Origin: Streptomyces sp. DH12 | Lineage (GTDB): Bacteria; Actinomycetota; Actinomycetes; Streptomycetales; Streptomycetaceae | DNA length: 64,000 nt | NCBI RefSeq assembly: GCF_020873895.1 | Contig: NZ_JAHWGT010000007.1 | Span: 1-64,000 of the forward strand | Direction of reading: 5' to 3' | Shown: positions 42,184-50,783 of the stretch, piece after piece | Position numbering within the stretch: the first letter of the stretch is position 1 | Layout: every line of letters begins with the position of its first letter | Program-made: the position numbers and the translations under genes | The notes under the pieces: generated by a model | The model's input: only the letters and a program-made list of their open reading frames with translations | The model's database searches: none | What the model was told of the DNA's origin: nothing

Positions 42184-42347
42184 CGCCGCACCGTTCGGCC
42201 CCCACGCCGGCCCGCGTCCGCGCGGCCGGGGCGCCCCGCGTCGCGGCACCGTACCGGTGCGCGCCCCCGGGCGCCGCGGGTACGCCGCGAACTGGCGGCC
42301 TATTGCCACCGGGGGTGACCGGACACCCGGGTACGCGTTGCCCTGAT

Positions 42348-42629
42348 ATGACCTCGCTGTACACGACGTACTCGACGAGCGGCTACGTCCAGGGCCGGCT
42401 GGTGGTGCCCGGCGCGGCGGCCGGTTGCGACGCACCGCTCCCGCAGGCCGGGGACCCGCCGATCTACCGGGCGCTGCTGCGCCACTGGGCCGGCTCCGGG
42501 CGTACGCTGCCGGGCCGCCGCGACCAGGAGTGGACCAGGCTCACGGCGGCGCCGGTGTGGGCGCGCCCCGGCGAGGCGGGCACCGCGGAGTTCAGCGGCT
42601 CTCGGGTCCCGCGAGGTGGCGGGCGATGA
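42348..42629 (+). CDS. Hypothetical protein, 93 aa, overlapping acd end
   Basis: The 93-aa frame starts TSLYTTYSTSGYVQGRLV and has nearly all third positions G/C for its whole length, which argues it is coding. There is no clear ribosome site. Its last 38 bp overlap the end of the convergent acyl-CoA dehydrogenase gene (42592-42629), so the true C-terminus may be the tail seen or a stop moved by mutation. No family is recognised. Confidence 0.5.
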   Translation: MTSLYTTYSTSGYVQGRLVVPGAAAGCDAPLPQAGDPPIYRALLRHWAGSGRTLPGRRDQEWTRLTAAPVWARPGEAGTAEFSGSRVPRGGGR

Positions 42630-43764
42630 CCACCCGCTGGATCTGGTTGGTGCCCTCGACGATCTGCAGCACCTTCGCCTCGCGCATGTAGCGCTCGGCC
42701 GGGAAGTCGGCGGTGTAGCCGTAGCCGCCGAGCACCTGCACGGCGTCGGTGGTGACCTTCATCGCCGCGTCCGTGCAGAAGAGCTTCGCCATGGCCGCCT
42801 GCCGGGAGAACGGCCGGCCCGCGTCCCGCAGCCGGGCGGCGGCGAGGTAGAGGGAGCGGCCGGCCTCGATCTGCGTCGCCATGTCGGCGAGCATGAAGCG
42901 CAGCCCCTGGAAGTCCGCGATGGGCCGGCCGAACTGCCGCCGCTCCCGCGCGTACGCCACGGCCTCGTCCAGGGCGGCCTGGGCGACGCCGACCGCGCAG
43001 GCCGCGATGCCCAGCCGCCCGGAGTCGAGCGCCGACAGGGCGATCGTGAACCCCTGGCCCTCGTCACCGATGCGGTGCGCGTCGGGGACGCGCACGCCGT
43101 CGAAGTGGATCTGGGCGGTGGGCGAGCCCTTCATGCCCATCTTCTTCTCCGGCGCGGCGGCCGTCAGCCCCTCGGCGTCGCCGGGGACGAGGAACGCCGT
43201 GACGCCGCGCGGCCCCTCGGCGCCCGTGCGGGCCATCACCGTGTAGAAGTCGGCGACGCCGCCGTGGGTGATCCATGCCTTGGTGCCGGTGATGACCCAG
43301 TCGTCGCCGTCCCGGACGGCCCGGGTGCGCAGGGAGGCCGCGTCGGAGCCGGAGGAGGGCTCGGAGAGGCAGTACCCGCCGAGCAGCCCGCCGCCCAGCA
43401 TCGCGGGCAGGTGCTCGGTCTGCTGCTCCTTGGCGCCGTAGCCGGCGAGGGCGTGGCAGGCGAGGGTATGGACGCTGACGCCGAGGCCGACGGTGAGCCG
43501 GGCGGCGGCGAGCTCCTCCAGGACCTGGAGGTACACCTCGTACGGCTGGTCGCCGCCGCCGAGGCCGGAGTCGTACGGCAGGCCGAGGAGGCCCGCCTCG
43601 GAGAGCACGGAGAAGACCTCGCGCGGGAAGTGCCCGGCGTCCTCTTCCTCGGCCGCCCGGGGGGCGATCTCCCCCTGGACGATGTCACGCACCAGGGCGA
43701 TCAGATCCCTGGACTCCTCCGTGGGCAGCTGGCGGTCCACCGGCTGCGGGGCGCGGTCGGGCAT
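42592..43764 (-). CDS. Acyl-CoA dehydrogenase
   Basis: The 390-aa FAD enzyme oxidises acyl-CoA to the 2-enoyl thioester. Motifs: CLSEPSSGSDAASLRT, WITHGGVADFYTVMAR, a long middle helix, and the C-terminal VLQIVEGTNQIQRVVIARHL with the catalytic-type Glu in EGT. Size and sequence match the short/medium or branched-chain group. The ATG at 43764 has GGAGGAG upstream. Alone on its strand; the next gene upstream is the 48-aa membrane protein. Confidence 0.92.
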   Translation of the reverse strand: MPDRAPQPVDRQLPTEESRDLIALVRDIVQGEIAPRAAEEEDAGHFPREVFSVLSEAGLLGLPYDSGLGGGDQPYEVYLQVLEELAAARLTVGLGVSVHTLACHALAGYGAKEQQTEHLPAMLGGGLLGGYCLSEPSSGSDAASLRTRAVRDGDDWVITGTKAWITHGGVADFYTVMARTGAEGPRGVTAFLVPGDAEGLTAAAPEKKMGMKGSPTAQIHFDGVRVPDAHRIGDEGQGFTIALSALDSGRLGIAACAVGVAQAALDEAVAYARERRQFGRPIADFQGLRFMLADMATQIEAGRSLYLAAARLRDAGRPFSRQAAMAKLFCTDAAMKVTTDAVQVLGGYGYTADFPAERYMREAKVLQIVEGTNQIQRVVIARHLAGPESR

Positions 43765-44015
43765 TGCGGCGCTCTCCTCCCTGTCGGGCGCTGCGGCGGG
43801 CGCGCGCGATGGGTCGGGCGGCGCCGCCGGGTCTCACTGCTTCGCCGATGCTGCCCGTCCGGATCACGGAATCGGCAGTTCAGCGGCTGTGGCGGGTCGA
43901 GTATGCCCGATCGGGTGGCTCCCGTCACCAGCGGAAAGACACCCTTCGATAACGCTCGTTCACTGCCCGCCCGAGGGTCCGGGCGGGCGCGGGAGGCGTG
44001 GGAGGCGCGGGAGGG

Positions 44016-44162
44016 TCAGATGAGGCCCGCGTTCGTCACCAGCATGGCGACGAGGATCACGAGGACCCACCCGAGGGCGTGCTCGAGCCACGTGGGGCCG
44101 TCGTCCTTCGGGCCACCGGTGCGGGCACGGACGAAGGGCGCGGCGGCTGCGTTCGCGGTCAT
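44016..44162 (-). CDS. 48-aa single-pass membrane protein
   Basis: ATG 44162 to TGA 44016. The product has a polar N-terminus (FVRARTGGPKDDGPTWLEHA) and one C-terminal helix (LGWVLVILVAMLVTNAGLI). Third positions are G/C throughout and GAGAAG lies upstream, so it looks coding. Unknown function. It lies after the C39-like gene on the same strand with 91 bp between. Confidence 0.65.
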   Translation of the reverse strand: MTANAAAAPFVRARTGGPKDDGPTWLEHALGWVLVILVAMLVTNAGLI

Positions 44163-44253
44163 GGCTTCTCGCTGTCAGTCGGTCTGGCTGAGGTGGTCCC
44201 CCTACGACACTCCAATGTGCCAGCGCCGAAGCCGCCGCGGGGAGAGACGTTGC

Positions 44254-45678
44254 TCACGCCGGGACGCCGACCTCCGCGAGGGCGCGCCGCTGCGCGGCGG
44301 TGGCCTCCCTGGGCCAGTACAGGTAGCAGACGCCGCCCGAGCCGGTGACGGTCCTGCCGGTGGCGTCCTGCCGCCTGGTGCGCAGCCAGACGTTCTCCCA
44401 CTCGCGTCGGCGGTAGACGCGGCGGACGGCCTGGTTGGTGGGGGCGGAGGGGTCGTTGGCGACGACGTCGCCGTCGGCGGTGAAGCCCACCACGACCATC
44501 AGGTGGCCGGTGGTGCCGTACCCCGCCCCGGTCAACTCCCCCTCGAGGAACGACTGGGAGGTGATCACGGGGATGCCCGCCCCGATCAGCGTCTCCAGGT
44601 CGGTGAGCGAGTGCAGACGCGTCACGACGGCTTCGAGGTCCTCGTAGGTGGCGGCGTAGGCCGCGTTGAACGGCCAGTTGCCGCACCCCCGGTACTGGCT
44701 GTCGTAGGTGTGGCGGGCGGCGTGGCAGACCTGGGGGTCGGCGTAGTCGGGGTTCACCCAGGCCAGCTGGCGCGCGGTGGGGCGGCGGCCCCAGTACTCG
44801 ACGACCATCTGGGAGGAGGTCGGGCTGCACCACGCCTCGCCGCCGTTGTCGTACTCGGGGTACCGGCCGGTGTGGACGGTCTGCGAGTAGCGCGGGACGG
44901 ACAGTTCGCGGACGACCCGGTGCGGGGCGGCTGGGACGGTGGAGCGGGCGGGGACGTCGGAGGCCATCGCGCCGAGCCGCCACACGGTCGGCGTGCGGTC
45001 GGTGCCCGGGGCGCGGTGCAGGGTGACCCGCAGCCGGTAGGAGGTGATCCGCAGGCCGCTCGCGGGGTCGCGCACCGCGAGGGTGTCGGTGGAGACGGCG
45101 GTCCGTCCGTCGCCCTGCCCGTCGACCGAGGCGCGCCGGACGTCCCCGTCCCCCGCCGCCCAGCGGGCCATGGTGTACCAGGGGCTGTCGGTGCCGTCCG
45201 AGTGGCCGCAGGAGAGGTCGACCGCGATCCAGGTGCCGTCGGGGGTGTCGGCGTTCCAGGACGCCACCACCTCGGTGGCCGGGACGGTCGGCGCGTGCCG
45301 GGGCGAGGTCCAGGTGGCGTACTCCCAGCCGGCCGTCGTGCCGGTGTGCGGGTCGGTGTGCTCCAGGCGGCCCGCGGGGACACCGAGCACCAGGCCGGGA
45401 CGGTGGCCCGCGGCGACCCGTACGCCCTCGCCCGCACCGGAGTGCCAGTCGGCCGGGGAGGTCCAGAACCGGTTGTCGACGAGCGGGTGGCGGAGCGTGC
45501 CGGCGACGGGCTCCGGATCGGTTCCGGGGTCGGCTGCGGGGTCGGCCGGGGGCGGGGCCGTCGGGGCGGCGGCCGGGGCCGCGGCGTGGACCGGGGAGGC
45601 GGCGGTGGCCGCGACGGTGGCGGAGGCCGTGGCGAGGGCGGCGGCGAGCACGGTCCTGCGCGAGGTCGGGTCGGACAT
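44254..45678 (-). CDS. Secreted C39-like peptidase-family protein
   Basis: The 474-aa protein carries a twin-arginine export signal: SRRTVLAAALATASATVAATA with AHAAA-type cleavage near residue 33. A beta-rich middle domain follows (CGHSDGTDSPWYTMARW) and then a papain-like C39_2 domain from about residue 280: GGEAWCSPTSSQMVVEYWG holds the likely catalytic Cys, and GTTGHLMVVVGFTADGDVVANDP holds the His and Asp. Exported as a folded protein. Substrate unknown. ATG with AGGGGGAA upstream. Divergent from the ATP-binding protein gene. Confidence 0.88.
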   Translation of the reverse strand: MSDPTSRRTVLAAALATASATVAATAASPVHAAAPAAAPTAPPPADPAADPGTDPEPVAGTLRHPLVDNRFWTSPADWHSGAGEGVRVAAGHRPGLVLGVPAGRLEHTDPHTGTTAGWEYATWTSPRHAPTVPATEVVASWNADTPDGTWIAVDLSCGHSDGTDSPWYTMARWAAGDGDVRRASVDGQGDGRTAVSTDTLAVRDPASGLRITSYRLRVTLHRAPGTDRTPTVWRLGAMASDVPARSTVPAAPHRVVRELSVPRYSQTVHTGRYPEYDNGGEAWCSPTSSQMVVEYWGRRPTARQLAWVNPDYADPQVCHAARHTYDSQYRGCGNWPFNAAYAATYEDLEAVVTRLHSLTDLETLIGAGIPVITSQSFLEGELTGAGYGTTGHLMVVVGFTADGDVVANDPSAPTNQAVRRVYRRREWENVWLRTRRQDATGRTVTGSGGVCYLYWPREATAAQRRALAEVGVPA

Positions 45679-45800
45679 GCGGGCATTCCCCCTGTCGGGC
45701 GGCCCCGGTCGGCACGGGACCGGTCGCGGAACGGGTCGGCGGGCCCACTATCCCCGGCGGGTGGCCCGCTGGCCAGGCAACCCGCGCGCGTCACCGGCCG

Positions 45801-45860
45801 GCGGCCCTCCACCCGGCCCAGTCCCGGGCGGCGGCCCTCCACCCGGCCCGATCCCGGGCG
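45801..45860. repeat. 30-bp tandem duplication
   Basis: Copies at 45801-45830 and 45831-45860, both beginning GCGGCCCTCCACCCGGCCC, differ at two bases only; a third start follows at 45861. They lie in the divergent gap between the C39-like and kinase-like genes. Confidence 0.85.
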
Positions 45861-45959
45861 GCGGCTCCGCCCGGGGCGGGGTTCCCCCGCGCGGCGCCGC
45901 CGGGTCGGGGCCGGGTCGCGCGCGGCGGCCCGGCCCGGCTCCGGCGCCGTGCCGCGTCG

Positions 45960-45965
45960 TAGGGT
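45960..45965 (+). promoter_or_regulatory. -10 box of a probably leaderless gene
   Basis: TAGGGT fits TAGRRT and lies 6 nt before the ATG at 45972; there is no ribosome site, so the mRNA probably starts at or beside the start codon. The -35 is weak. Confidence 0.5.
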
Positions 45966-45971
45966 GGCGGC

Positions 45972-46619
45972 ATGCCCCCAGCCGTCCCCGCGCCGGGTGA
46001 GCCCGGCGACCCGGCCGCGCTCGCCCCGCTCGCCGACGCGCTGCGCGCGCTGCCGCCGTCCTGCGGTCCGGTGCGGCTGGTCGCGGTCGACGGGCACGCG
46101 GGCTCCGGCAAGTCGACCTTCGCCGCGCGCCTCGCCGCCGCCCTCGGCGGAGCACCCGCCCTGCACCTCGACGACCTCGCCACGCACGACGAGCTCTTCG
46201 GGTGGACGGACCGGCTGCGGGAGCAGGTACTCGAACGGCTGAGTCGCGGTCAGGCGGCGGAGTATCACCCGTACGACTGGACCTCGCGCCGGTTCGGGTC
46301 GCCCCGGCGGCTGCCGCCCGCCCCCGTCGTCCTGGTCGAGGGCGTCGGCGCGGGGCGGCGGGCCCTGCGGCCCCACCTCGCCCGGCTGCTGTGGATGGAA
46401 CGGCCGCCCGAGGAGTCCTGGCGGCGCGGGCGGCACCGGGACGGGCCGGAGCAGTCCGCCTTCTGGGACGGGTGGACAGTGGCGGAGACCCGCCATTTCA
46501 CCCAGGACCCGTCGCTGCCCTTCGCGGACATCCTGGTGCGCGAGTGCACAGGGGGATACGAGTGGCGGCCGAGGCGCCTTCCGACCGTCAATGAGGCAGC
46601 GATCCGTCACCCTGAGTGA
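45972..46619 (+). CDS. Uridine kinase-like P-loop protein
   Basis: The 215-aa cytosolic P-loop kinase-like protein has Walker A DGHAGSGKSTFA, LHLDDLATHDELFGW as a likely nucleoside/phosphate-binding segment, and a lid-like RRGRHRDG. It resembles (d)NK/uridine kinases, but substrate residues cannot be confirmed. ATG at 45972 with a -10 box 6 nt upstream. It is followed by 400 bp containing a small RNA gene. Confidence 0.85.
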   Translation: MPPAVPAPGEPGDPAALAPLADALRALPPSCGPVRLVAVDGHAGSGKSTFAARLAAALGGAPALHLDDLATHDELFGWTDRLREQVLERLSRGQAAEYHPYDWTSRRFGSPRRLPPAPVVLVEGVGAGRRALRPHLARLLWMERPPEESWRRGRHRDGPEQSAFWDGWTVAETRHFTQDPSLPFADILVRECTGGYEWRPRRLPTVNEAAIRHPE

Positions 46620-46680
46620 TGACCTTTCGGAGGGCTCCGGAGCTGTCGGAAATCAGCCGCCCAGAGTGCCTCAACTTCGC

Positions 46681-46710
46681 TTGACCGACGGGGCTTACTG
46701 GTCTTACGTT
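46681..46710 (+). promoter_or_regulatory. Promoter of the small RNA
   Basis: TTGACC (46681-46686) and TACGTT (46705-46710) are 18 bp apart, close to the housekeeping consensus; RNA would begin about 46716. Confidence 0.6.
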
Positions 46711-46713
46711 CTC

Positions 46714-46787
46714 AATGTGCGGCTTTTCGGAGTCGCCGCAGACGCGAAGCCCCCGGTTGTTCCCCCGTGATCGGGGGCTTCGTTCTG
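46714..46787 (+). ncRNA. Probable small RNA with 3' terminator hairpin
   Basis: Directly after a good promoter comes a 5' hairpin (TGCGGC 46718-46723 with GCCGCA 46735-46740), then a terminator hairpin (CGAAGCCCCCG 46745-46755 with CGGGGGCTTCG 46772-46782) ending in TTCT. There is no ORF or ribosome site. It sits at the position where, from memory, S. coelicolor encodes the sRNA scr1434 next to SCO1434. Naming is left out because identity was not checked. Confidence 0.65.
46745..46782 (+). terminator. Terminator of the small RNA
   Basis: 11-bp perfect stem CGAAGCCCCCG/CGGGGGCTTCG with a 16-nt loop and TTCT after it. Confidence 0.8.
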
Positions 46788-47025
46788 CCTCCCACCCCCT
46801 CCCCGCAGGCCGATCGGCCGCCCCACGCTCACCCTGGGTCACCGGCCCCGGTGCGCCCGCGAACGCCCCCCGAGCGCTGGTTGCGCCCTTAATCGCGCGG
46901 CGTCCCCGCAGGTACGATGCCTTCCGGTGCGGTCAAAACCCGTCCACGAGAAGGCGATTGGGAAGACTTCCGACGGGCGCCCGCCCGGCCGGAGGGCTCC
47001 GGGGACACGTGTTGTGGGGGACCCG

Positions 47026-48996
47026 ATGGACATCGGCACGCAGGGCACACAGGCCCCGGCCGAGCTCGCCTGGCTGCGGGGCGTCGACGCCTACACCATG
47101 GGGGCGTACCCGCAGGCCGAGGAGGAGTTCCGGGCCGCGGTGCGGATCGATCCCGGCATGGCCGACGCCTGGCTCGGGCTGCACGCCCTGCGGGTCGACA
47201 CGACGACCGCCCTGCTGCGCATGTACCACCACCGCGAGCGGTTCTGCGAGCAGCGCCGGCGGCACCGGCGGACGCTGAACTCCTGGTACTGGCTGGGCTG
47301 GTGGGTGCAGCCGGTCCTGGAGAGCCCCCGCGACCTGCTGCTCGCGCACGCCTCGCACTGGCTGGACGGCCGCCACGTCCCGGAGCTCGACCGGGCGCTG
47401 GCCGGGCTGCCGCCCGTGGACACCGACCCGCAGGTGCGGTTCCTGCACGCCTGCCGGGCGTACCTCGTCAAGGACTGGGACCAGCTCGTACGGCACACCG
47501 AGCCGCTCGTCGACGACCCCCTGCTCGGCATCGAGGCCGGCCTCTTCGGCGGCATGGCGCGGGTGCGGCTGGAGATGTTCGGGCAGGCCGAGCCGCTGCT
47601 GTCGGCCGCGCTGATGCGGTGCCGCAGCGAGCAGCCGCAGCGCAAGGAGCTGCGCTACTGGCTGGCCCGGGCGCACGAGGGCACGGGCCGTACGGCCGCC
47701 GCCCTGCCGCTGTACCGGGCGGTGCACCGGGTGGACCCCGCGTTCATGGACACCGCGGCGCGGCTGGCGGCCATCGCCGAGTACGACGGGTTCGACGGCT
47801 CGCCGGAGGAGTCCGCGGGCGTCGCGGCCGTCTCGCTGGCCGGCGCCGGCGCGGGCATCGGGGGTGACGGCGGGCTCGGCGCCGATCTGCTCGACACCGC
47901 GCTGGACGGACCGGAGTGCGCCGGTCCGGAGATCCCCCCGCAGGGCGTTGCGGGCGCGGTCCCCGGCGGGCCTCCCGTACCGGCCGCCCCGTCCCCGCTG
48001 CCCAGCGTGCCCGCGCCGCCCGGCGGGGCGCGGGAGAAGGCTGCGGGGGCCGTGCCCGGCCGGCCGGCCGCTCCCCCGTTCCCGGCGAGCCCCGTGGACC
48101 CGGCGCTGCTCGGGCAGGCCCTCGCCGAACTGGAGCGGATGGTGGGGCTGGAACCGGTGAAGCGCCAGGTGAAGGCGTTGTCCGCGCAGCTGGAGATGGC
48201 GCGGCTGCGTGCGGCGCAGGGGCTGCCGGTGCAGCCGCCGAAACGTCACTTTGTCTTCTCGGGCCCCTCCGGCACCGGGAAGACCACCGTCGCGCGCATC
48301 CTCGGGCGGGTCTTCTACGCCCTCGGGCTGCTGGGCGGCGACCACCTCGTGGAGGCGCAGCGGGCCGACCTGGTCGGCGAGTTCCTCGGCCAGACGGCGG
48401 TGAAGGCCAACGAGCTGATCGACTCCGCGCTCGGCGGGGTGCTCTTCGTCGACGAGGCGTACTCGCTGTCGAACACCGGCTACAGCAAGGGCGACGCCTA
48501 CGGCGACGAGGCGCTCCAGGTCCTGCTGAAGCGGGCCGAGGACAACCGCGACCACCTGGTGGTGATCCTCGCCGGCTACCCGGAGGGGATGGACCGGCTG
48601 CTGGCAGCCAATCCGGGGCTGTCGTCCCGCTTCACCACGCGGGTCGACTTCCCCTCCTACCGGCCGCTGGAACTGACGGAGATCGGCCGGGTGCTGGCCG
48701 CCGGGAACGGCGACCTCTGGGACGAGGAGTCGCTGGAGGAGCTGCGCTCGATCAGCGGCCACGTGGTGGAGCAGGGGTGGATCGACGAGCTGGGCAACGG
48801 CCGGTTCCTGCGGACGCTGTACGAGAAGTCGTGCGCGTACCGGGACCTGCGGCTGTCCGGGTACGCGGCGACGCCTACGCGGGAGGACCTGGCGACCCTG
48901 CGGCTGCCGGACCTGATGCAGGCGTACGGCGAAGTGCTCTCGGGCCGCGGCCCGGCCGGCCACGGCCCGCAGGACCCGCCGCCCCCCGCGTACTGA
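47026..48996 (+). CDS. EccA-like AAA ATPase (CbxX/CfqX family) with N-terminal TPRs
   Basis: The 656-aa cytosolic protein has a TPR-like helical N-terminal half (about residues 10-290, for example LAWLRGVDAYTMGAYPQAEEEFRAAVRIDP), a Gly/Pro/Ala-rich linker (about 295-365) and a C-terminal AAA domain. Walker A GPSGTGKTT has Lys419, Walker B is LFVDEAYSL, and a LSSRFTTRVDFPSY sensor region follows. This is the plan of EccA, the cytosolic ATPase of type VII secretion. No other ESX genes are near, so its partner is unknown. ATG at 47026 is chosen for GGGGGACCCG just upstream. Confidence 0.85.
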   Translation: MDIGTQGTQAPAELAWLRGVDAYTMGAYPQAEEEFRAAVRIDPGMADAWLGLHALRVDTTTALLRMYHHRERFCEQRRRHRRTLNSWYWLGWWVQPVLESPRDLLLAHASHWLDGRHVPELDRALAGLPPVDTDPQVRFLHACRAYLVKDWDQLVRHTEPLVDDPLLGIEAGLFGGMARVRLEMFGQAEPLLSAALMRCRSEQPQRKELRYWLARAHEGTGRTAAALPLYRAVHRVDPAFMDTAARLAAIAEYDGFDGSPEESAGVAAVSLAGAGAGIGGDGGLGADLLDTALDGPECAGPEIPPQGVAGAVPGGPPVPAAPSPLPSVPAPPGGAREKAAGAVPGRPAAPPFPASPVDPALLGQALAELERMVGLEPVKRQVKALSAQLEMARLRAAQGLPVQPPKRHFVFSGPSGTGKTTVARILGRVFYALGLLGGDHLVEAQRADLVGEFLGQTAVKANELIDSALGGVLFVDEAYSLSNTGYSKGDAYGDEALQVLLKRAEDNRDHLVVILAGYPEGMDRLLAANPGLSSRFTTRVDFPSYRPLELTEIGRVLAAGNGDLWDEESLEELRSISGHVVEQGWIDELGNGRFLRTLYEKSCAYRDLRLSGYAATPTREDLATLRLPDLMQAYGEVLSGRGPAGHGPQDPPPPAY

Positions 48997-49053
48997 GGGA
49001 AGGACGGGCCACCTGCGGGCGGGGCCGGGTGGCGGACGCCGTACGAGGTCCCG

Positions 49054-49521
49054 TCAGCGCTGCTCGGGGCCCGTGCCGCGGCTCTCCACGAGGGCGCGCA
49101 GCGCCCGCGCGTCGCGGATGGCCTGGGCCCGGCCGATGCCGGGCTGGATGCCGAGGGCGGGCAGGCTGGTGCCGTCGCTCAGGTCGAGGAAGACCCACGG
49201 GTCGCCGACGCGCAGGTTGACGCGGAGGATCTCCGGCCACGACAGGCGGCGGCTGCGGGTCAGGTTGACGACCGTGACGCCGTCCTCGTCGGCCACCACC
49301 TTCGGCCGGCTCATCAGGATGAGCACCCCGTAGAACAGGGCCGCCGTGAGGACGAAGCTGATCCGCTCGCCCGGGTGCAGCCGCTCCAGTATCAGGGCGA
49401 CCGCCGTCAGGACGGCGAACATGGCCGCGCCGACCGTGAGGAGCACGGCGCGCGTGCGACTCGGACGGAAGGTGACCGGGAGGGCGGGGAGGGCGGGGAC
49501 TTCGCTGGGCGCGTCGTTCAT
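49054..49521 (-). CDS. PH-domain-like membrane protein
   Basis: The 155-aa protein has two helices at about residues 24-66 (AVLLTVGAAMFAVLTAVALIL; ISFVLTAALFYGVLIL) and then a bacterial PH-like domain (VVADEDGVTVVNLTRSRRLSWPEILRV, WVFLDLSDGTSLPALGIQ). Encoded 22 bp after hisG on the same strand, so it is probably the last gene of the rib-his operon. Role unknown. Confidence 0.85.
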   Translation of the reverse strand: MNDAPSEVPALPALPVTFRPSRTRAVLLTVGAAMFAVLTAVALILERLHPGERISFVLTAALFYGVLILMSRPKVVADEDGVTVVNLTRSRRLSWPEILRVNLRVGDPWVFLDLSDGTSLPALGIQPGIGRAQAIRDARALRALVESRGTGPEQR

Positions 49522-49543
49522 GGGGGGCGCTCGGCTTCCGGGC

Positions 49544-50392
49544 TCAGAGGCGGCAGGCGTGGATCGCCGTGGTGAGGATGGCCCGCGCGCCGAGGGCGTA
49601 CAGGTCGTCCATGATGCGCTGCGCGTCCTTGGCGGGGACCATCGCGCGGACGGCGACCCAGCCCTCGTTGTGCAGCGGCGAGATGGTCGGGGACTCCAGG
49701 CCCGGGGTGAGGGCGACGGCCTGCTCCAGGTGCTCGGCGCGGCAGTCGTAGTCCATCATCACGTAGCTGCGGGCGACCAGGACGCCCTGGAGGCGGCGGA
49801 GGAACCGCTGCACGCCCGGGTCGTCGCCGGGGGCGCCGGTGCGGCGCACGACGACCGCCTCGGAGGTGAGGATGGGCTCGCCGACGACCTCCAGTCCGGC
49901 GTTGCGCAGGGACGTGCCGGTCTCGACGACGTCGGCGATGACCTGCGCGACGCCCAGCTGGACGGCGGTCTCGACGGCGCCGTCGAGGTGGACGACGGAG
50001 GCGTCGATGCCGTGGTCGGCGAGGTGCTTGGCGACGATGCCCTCGTAGGAGGTGGCGATCGTCATGCCCTGGAACTCGGCCGGACCGCTCGCCGTGCCGG
50101 GCCGGGTGGCGTAGCGGAAGGTGGAGCGGGCGAAGCCGAGCTGGAGGATCTCCTCGGCGTCGGCACCGGAGTCCAGCAGCAGGTCGCGGCCGGTGATGCC
50201 GATGTCGAGCTTGCCCGAGCTGACGTAGATCGCGATGTCCCGGGGGCGGAGGTAGAAGAACTCGACCTCGTTGTCCGGGTCGACCAGCACGAGCTCCTTG
50301 GACTCCTTGCGCTGCTTGTAGCCGGCCTCATGGAGCATCGCCGACGCAGGCCCGGACAGTGAACCCTTGTTGGGGACGGCGATGCGCAGCAT
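49544..50392 (-). CDS. hisG: ATP phosphoribosyltransferase (HisG, long form)
   Basis: The 282-aa enzyme starts histidine synthesis by joining ATP and PRPP. It opens LRIAVPNKGSLSGPASAMLHEAG; ELGQ-type substrate loops and QVIADVVETGTSLRNAGLEV are clear. Residues from about 200 form the C-terminal histidine-feedback domain of the long form (NEGWVAVRAMVPAKDAQRIMDDLYALGARAIL). ATG at 50392. Downstream of hisE in the same cluster. Confidence 0.96.
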   Translation of the reverse strand: MLRIAVPNKGSLSGPASAMLHEAGYKQRKESKELVLVDPDNEVEFFYLRPRDIAIYVSSGKLDIGITGRDLLLDSGADAEEILQLGFARSTFRYATRPGTASGPAEFQGMTIATSYEGIVAKHLADHGIDASVVHLDGAVETAVQLGVAQVIADVVETGTSLRNAGLEVVGEPILTSEAVVVRRTGAPGDDPGVQRFLRRLQGVLVARSYVMMDYDCRAEHLEQAVALTPGLESPTISPLHNEGWVAVRAMVPAKDAQRIMDDLYALGARAILTTAIHACRL

Positions 50393-50476
50393 GGGACGTG
50401 CTTCCTTTGCGTCGGAGTGCTGGGGGTGCTGGGGGGTCTTGGGGTGCGAGTCCCGGGCGCCGGGCGCCCGGGCGGC

Positions 50477-50749
50477 TCAGAGGTGGGCGTAGACGTCGTC
50501 GAGCGAGATCCCGCGGGCGACCATCATCACCTGGACGTGGTACAGCAGCTGCGAGATCTCCTCGGCGGCGGCTTCCTTGCCCTCGTACTCGGCGGCCATC
50601 CAGACTTCGGCGGCCTCCTCGACGACCTTCTTGCCGATGGCATGGACCCCCTTGTCCACCAGTTCGGCGGTGCGGGAGGTGGCGGGGTCGCCGGTCCTGG
50701 CCTTGAGCTCCAGCTCGACGAAGAGCTGTTCGAAGGTTTTGTTCGCCAT
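50477..50749 (-). CDS. hisE: Phosphoribosyl-ATP pyrophosphatase (HisE)
   Basis: The 90-aa enzyme removes pyrophosphate from phosphoribosyl-ATP, the second histidine step. The MazG-like metal site is [32 protein letters not shown]. The ATG at 50749 follows AAGGA. It is encoded 34 bp after ribH and just before hisG, so the histidine pair rides on the riboflavin operon. Confidence 0.96.
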   Translation of the reverse strand: MANKTFEQLFVELELKARTGDPATSRTAELVDKGVHAIGKKVVEEAAEVWMAAEYEGKEAAAEEISQLLYHVQVMMVARGISLDDVYAHL

Positions 50750-50783
50750 GATGTCCTTAGAGTACGGGGTGCGGGGCCCGCAC

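Noticed and set aside
42616-46242. 1208-aa plus-strand open frame
   Set aside because: It crosses several genes antisense and through intergenic DNA; its protein is low-complexity and matches no family.
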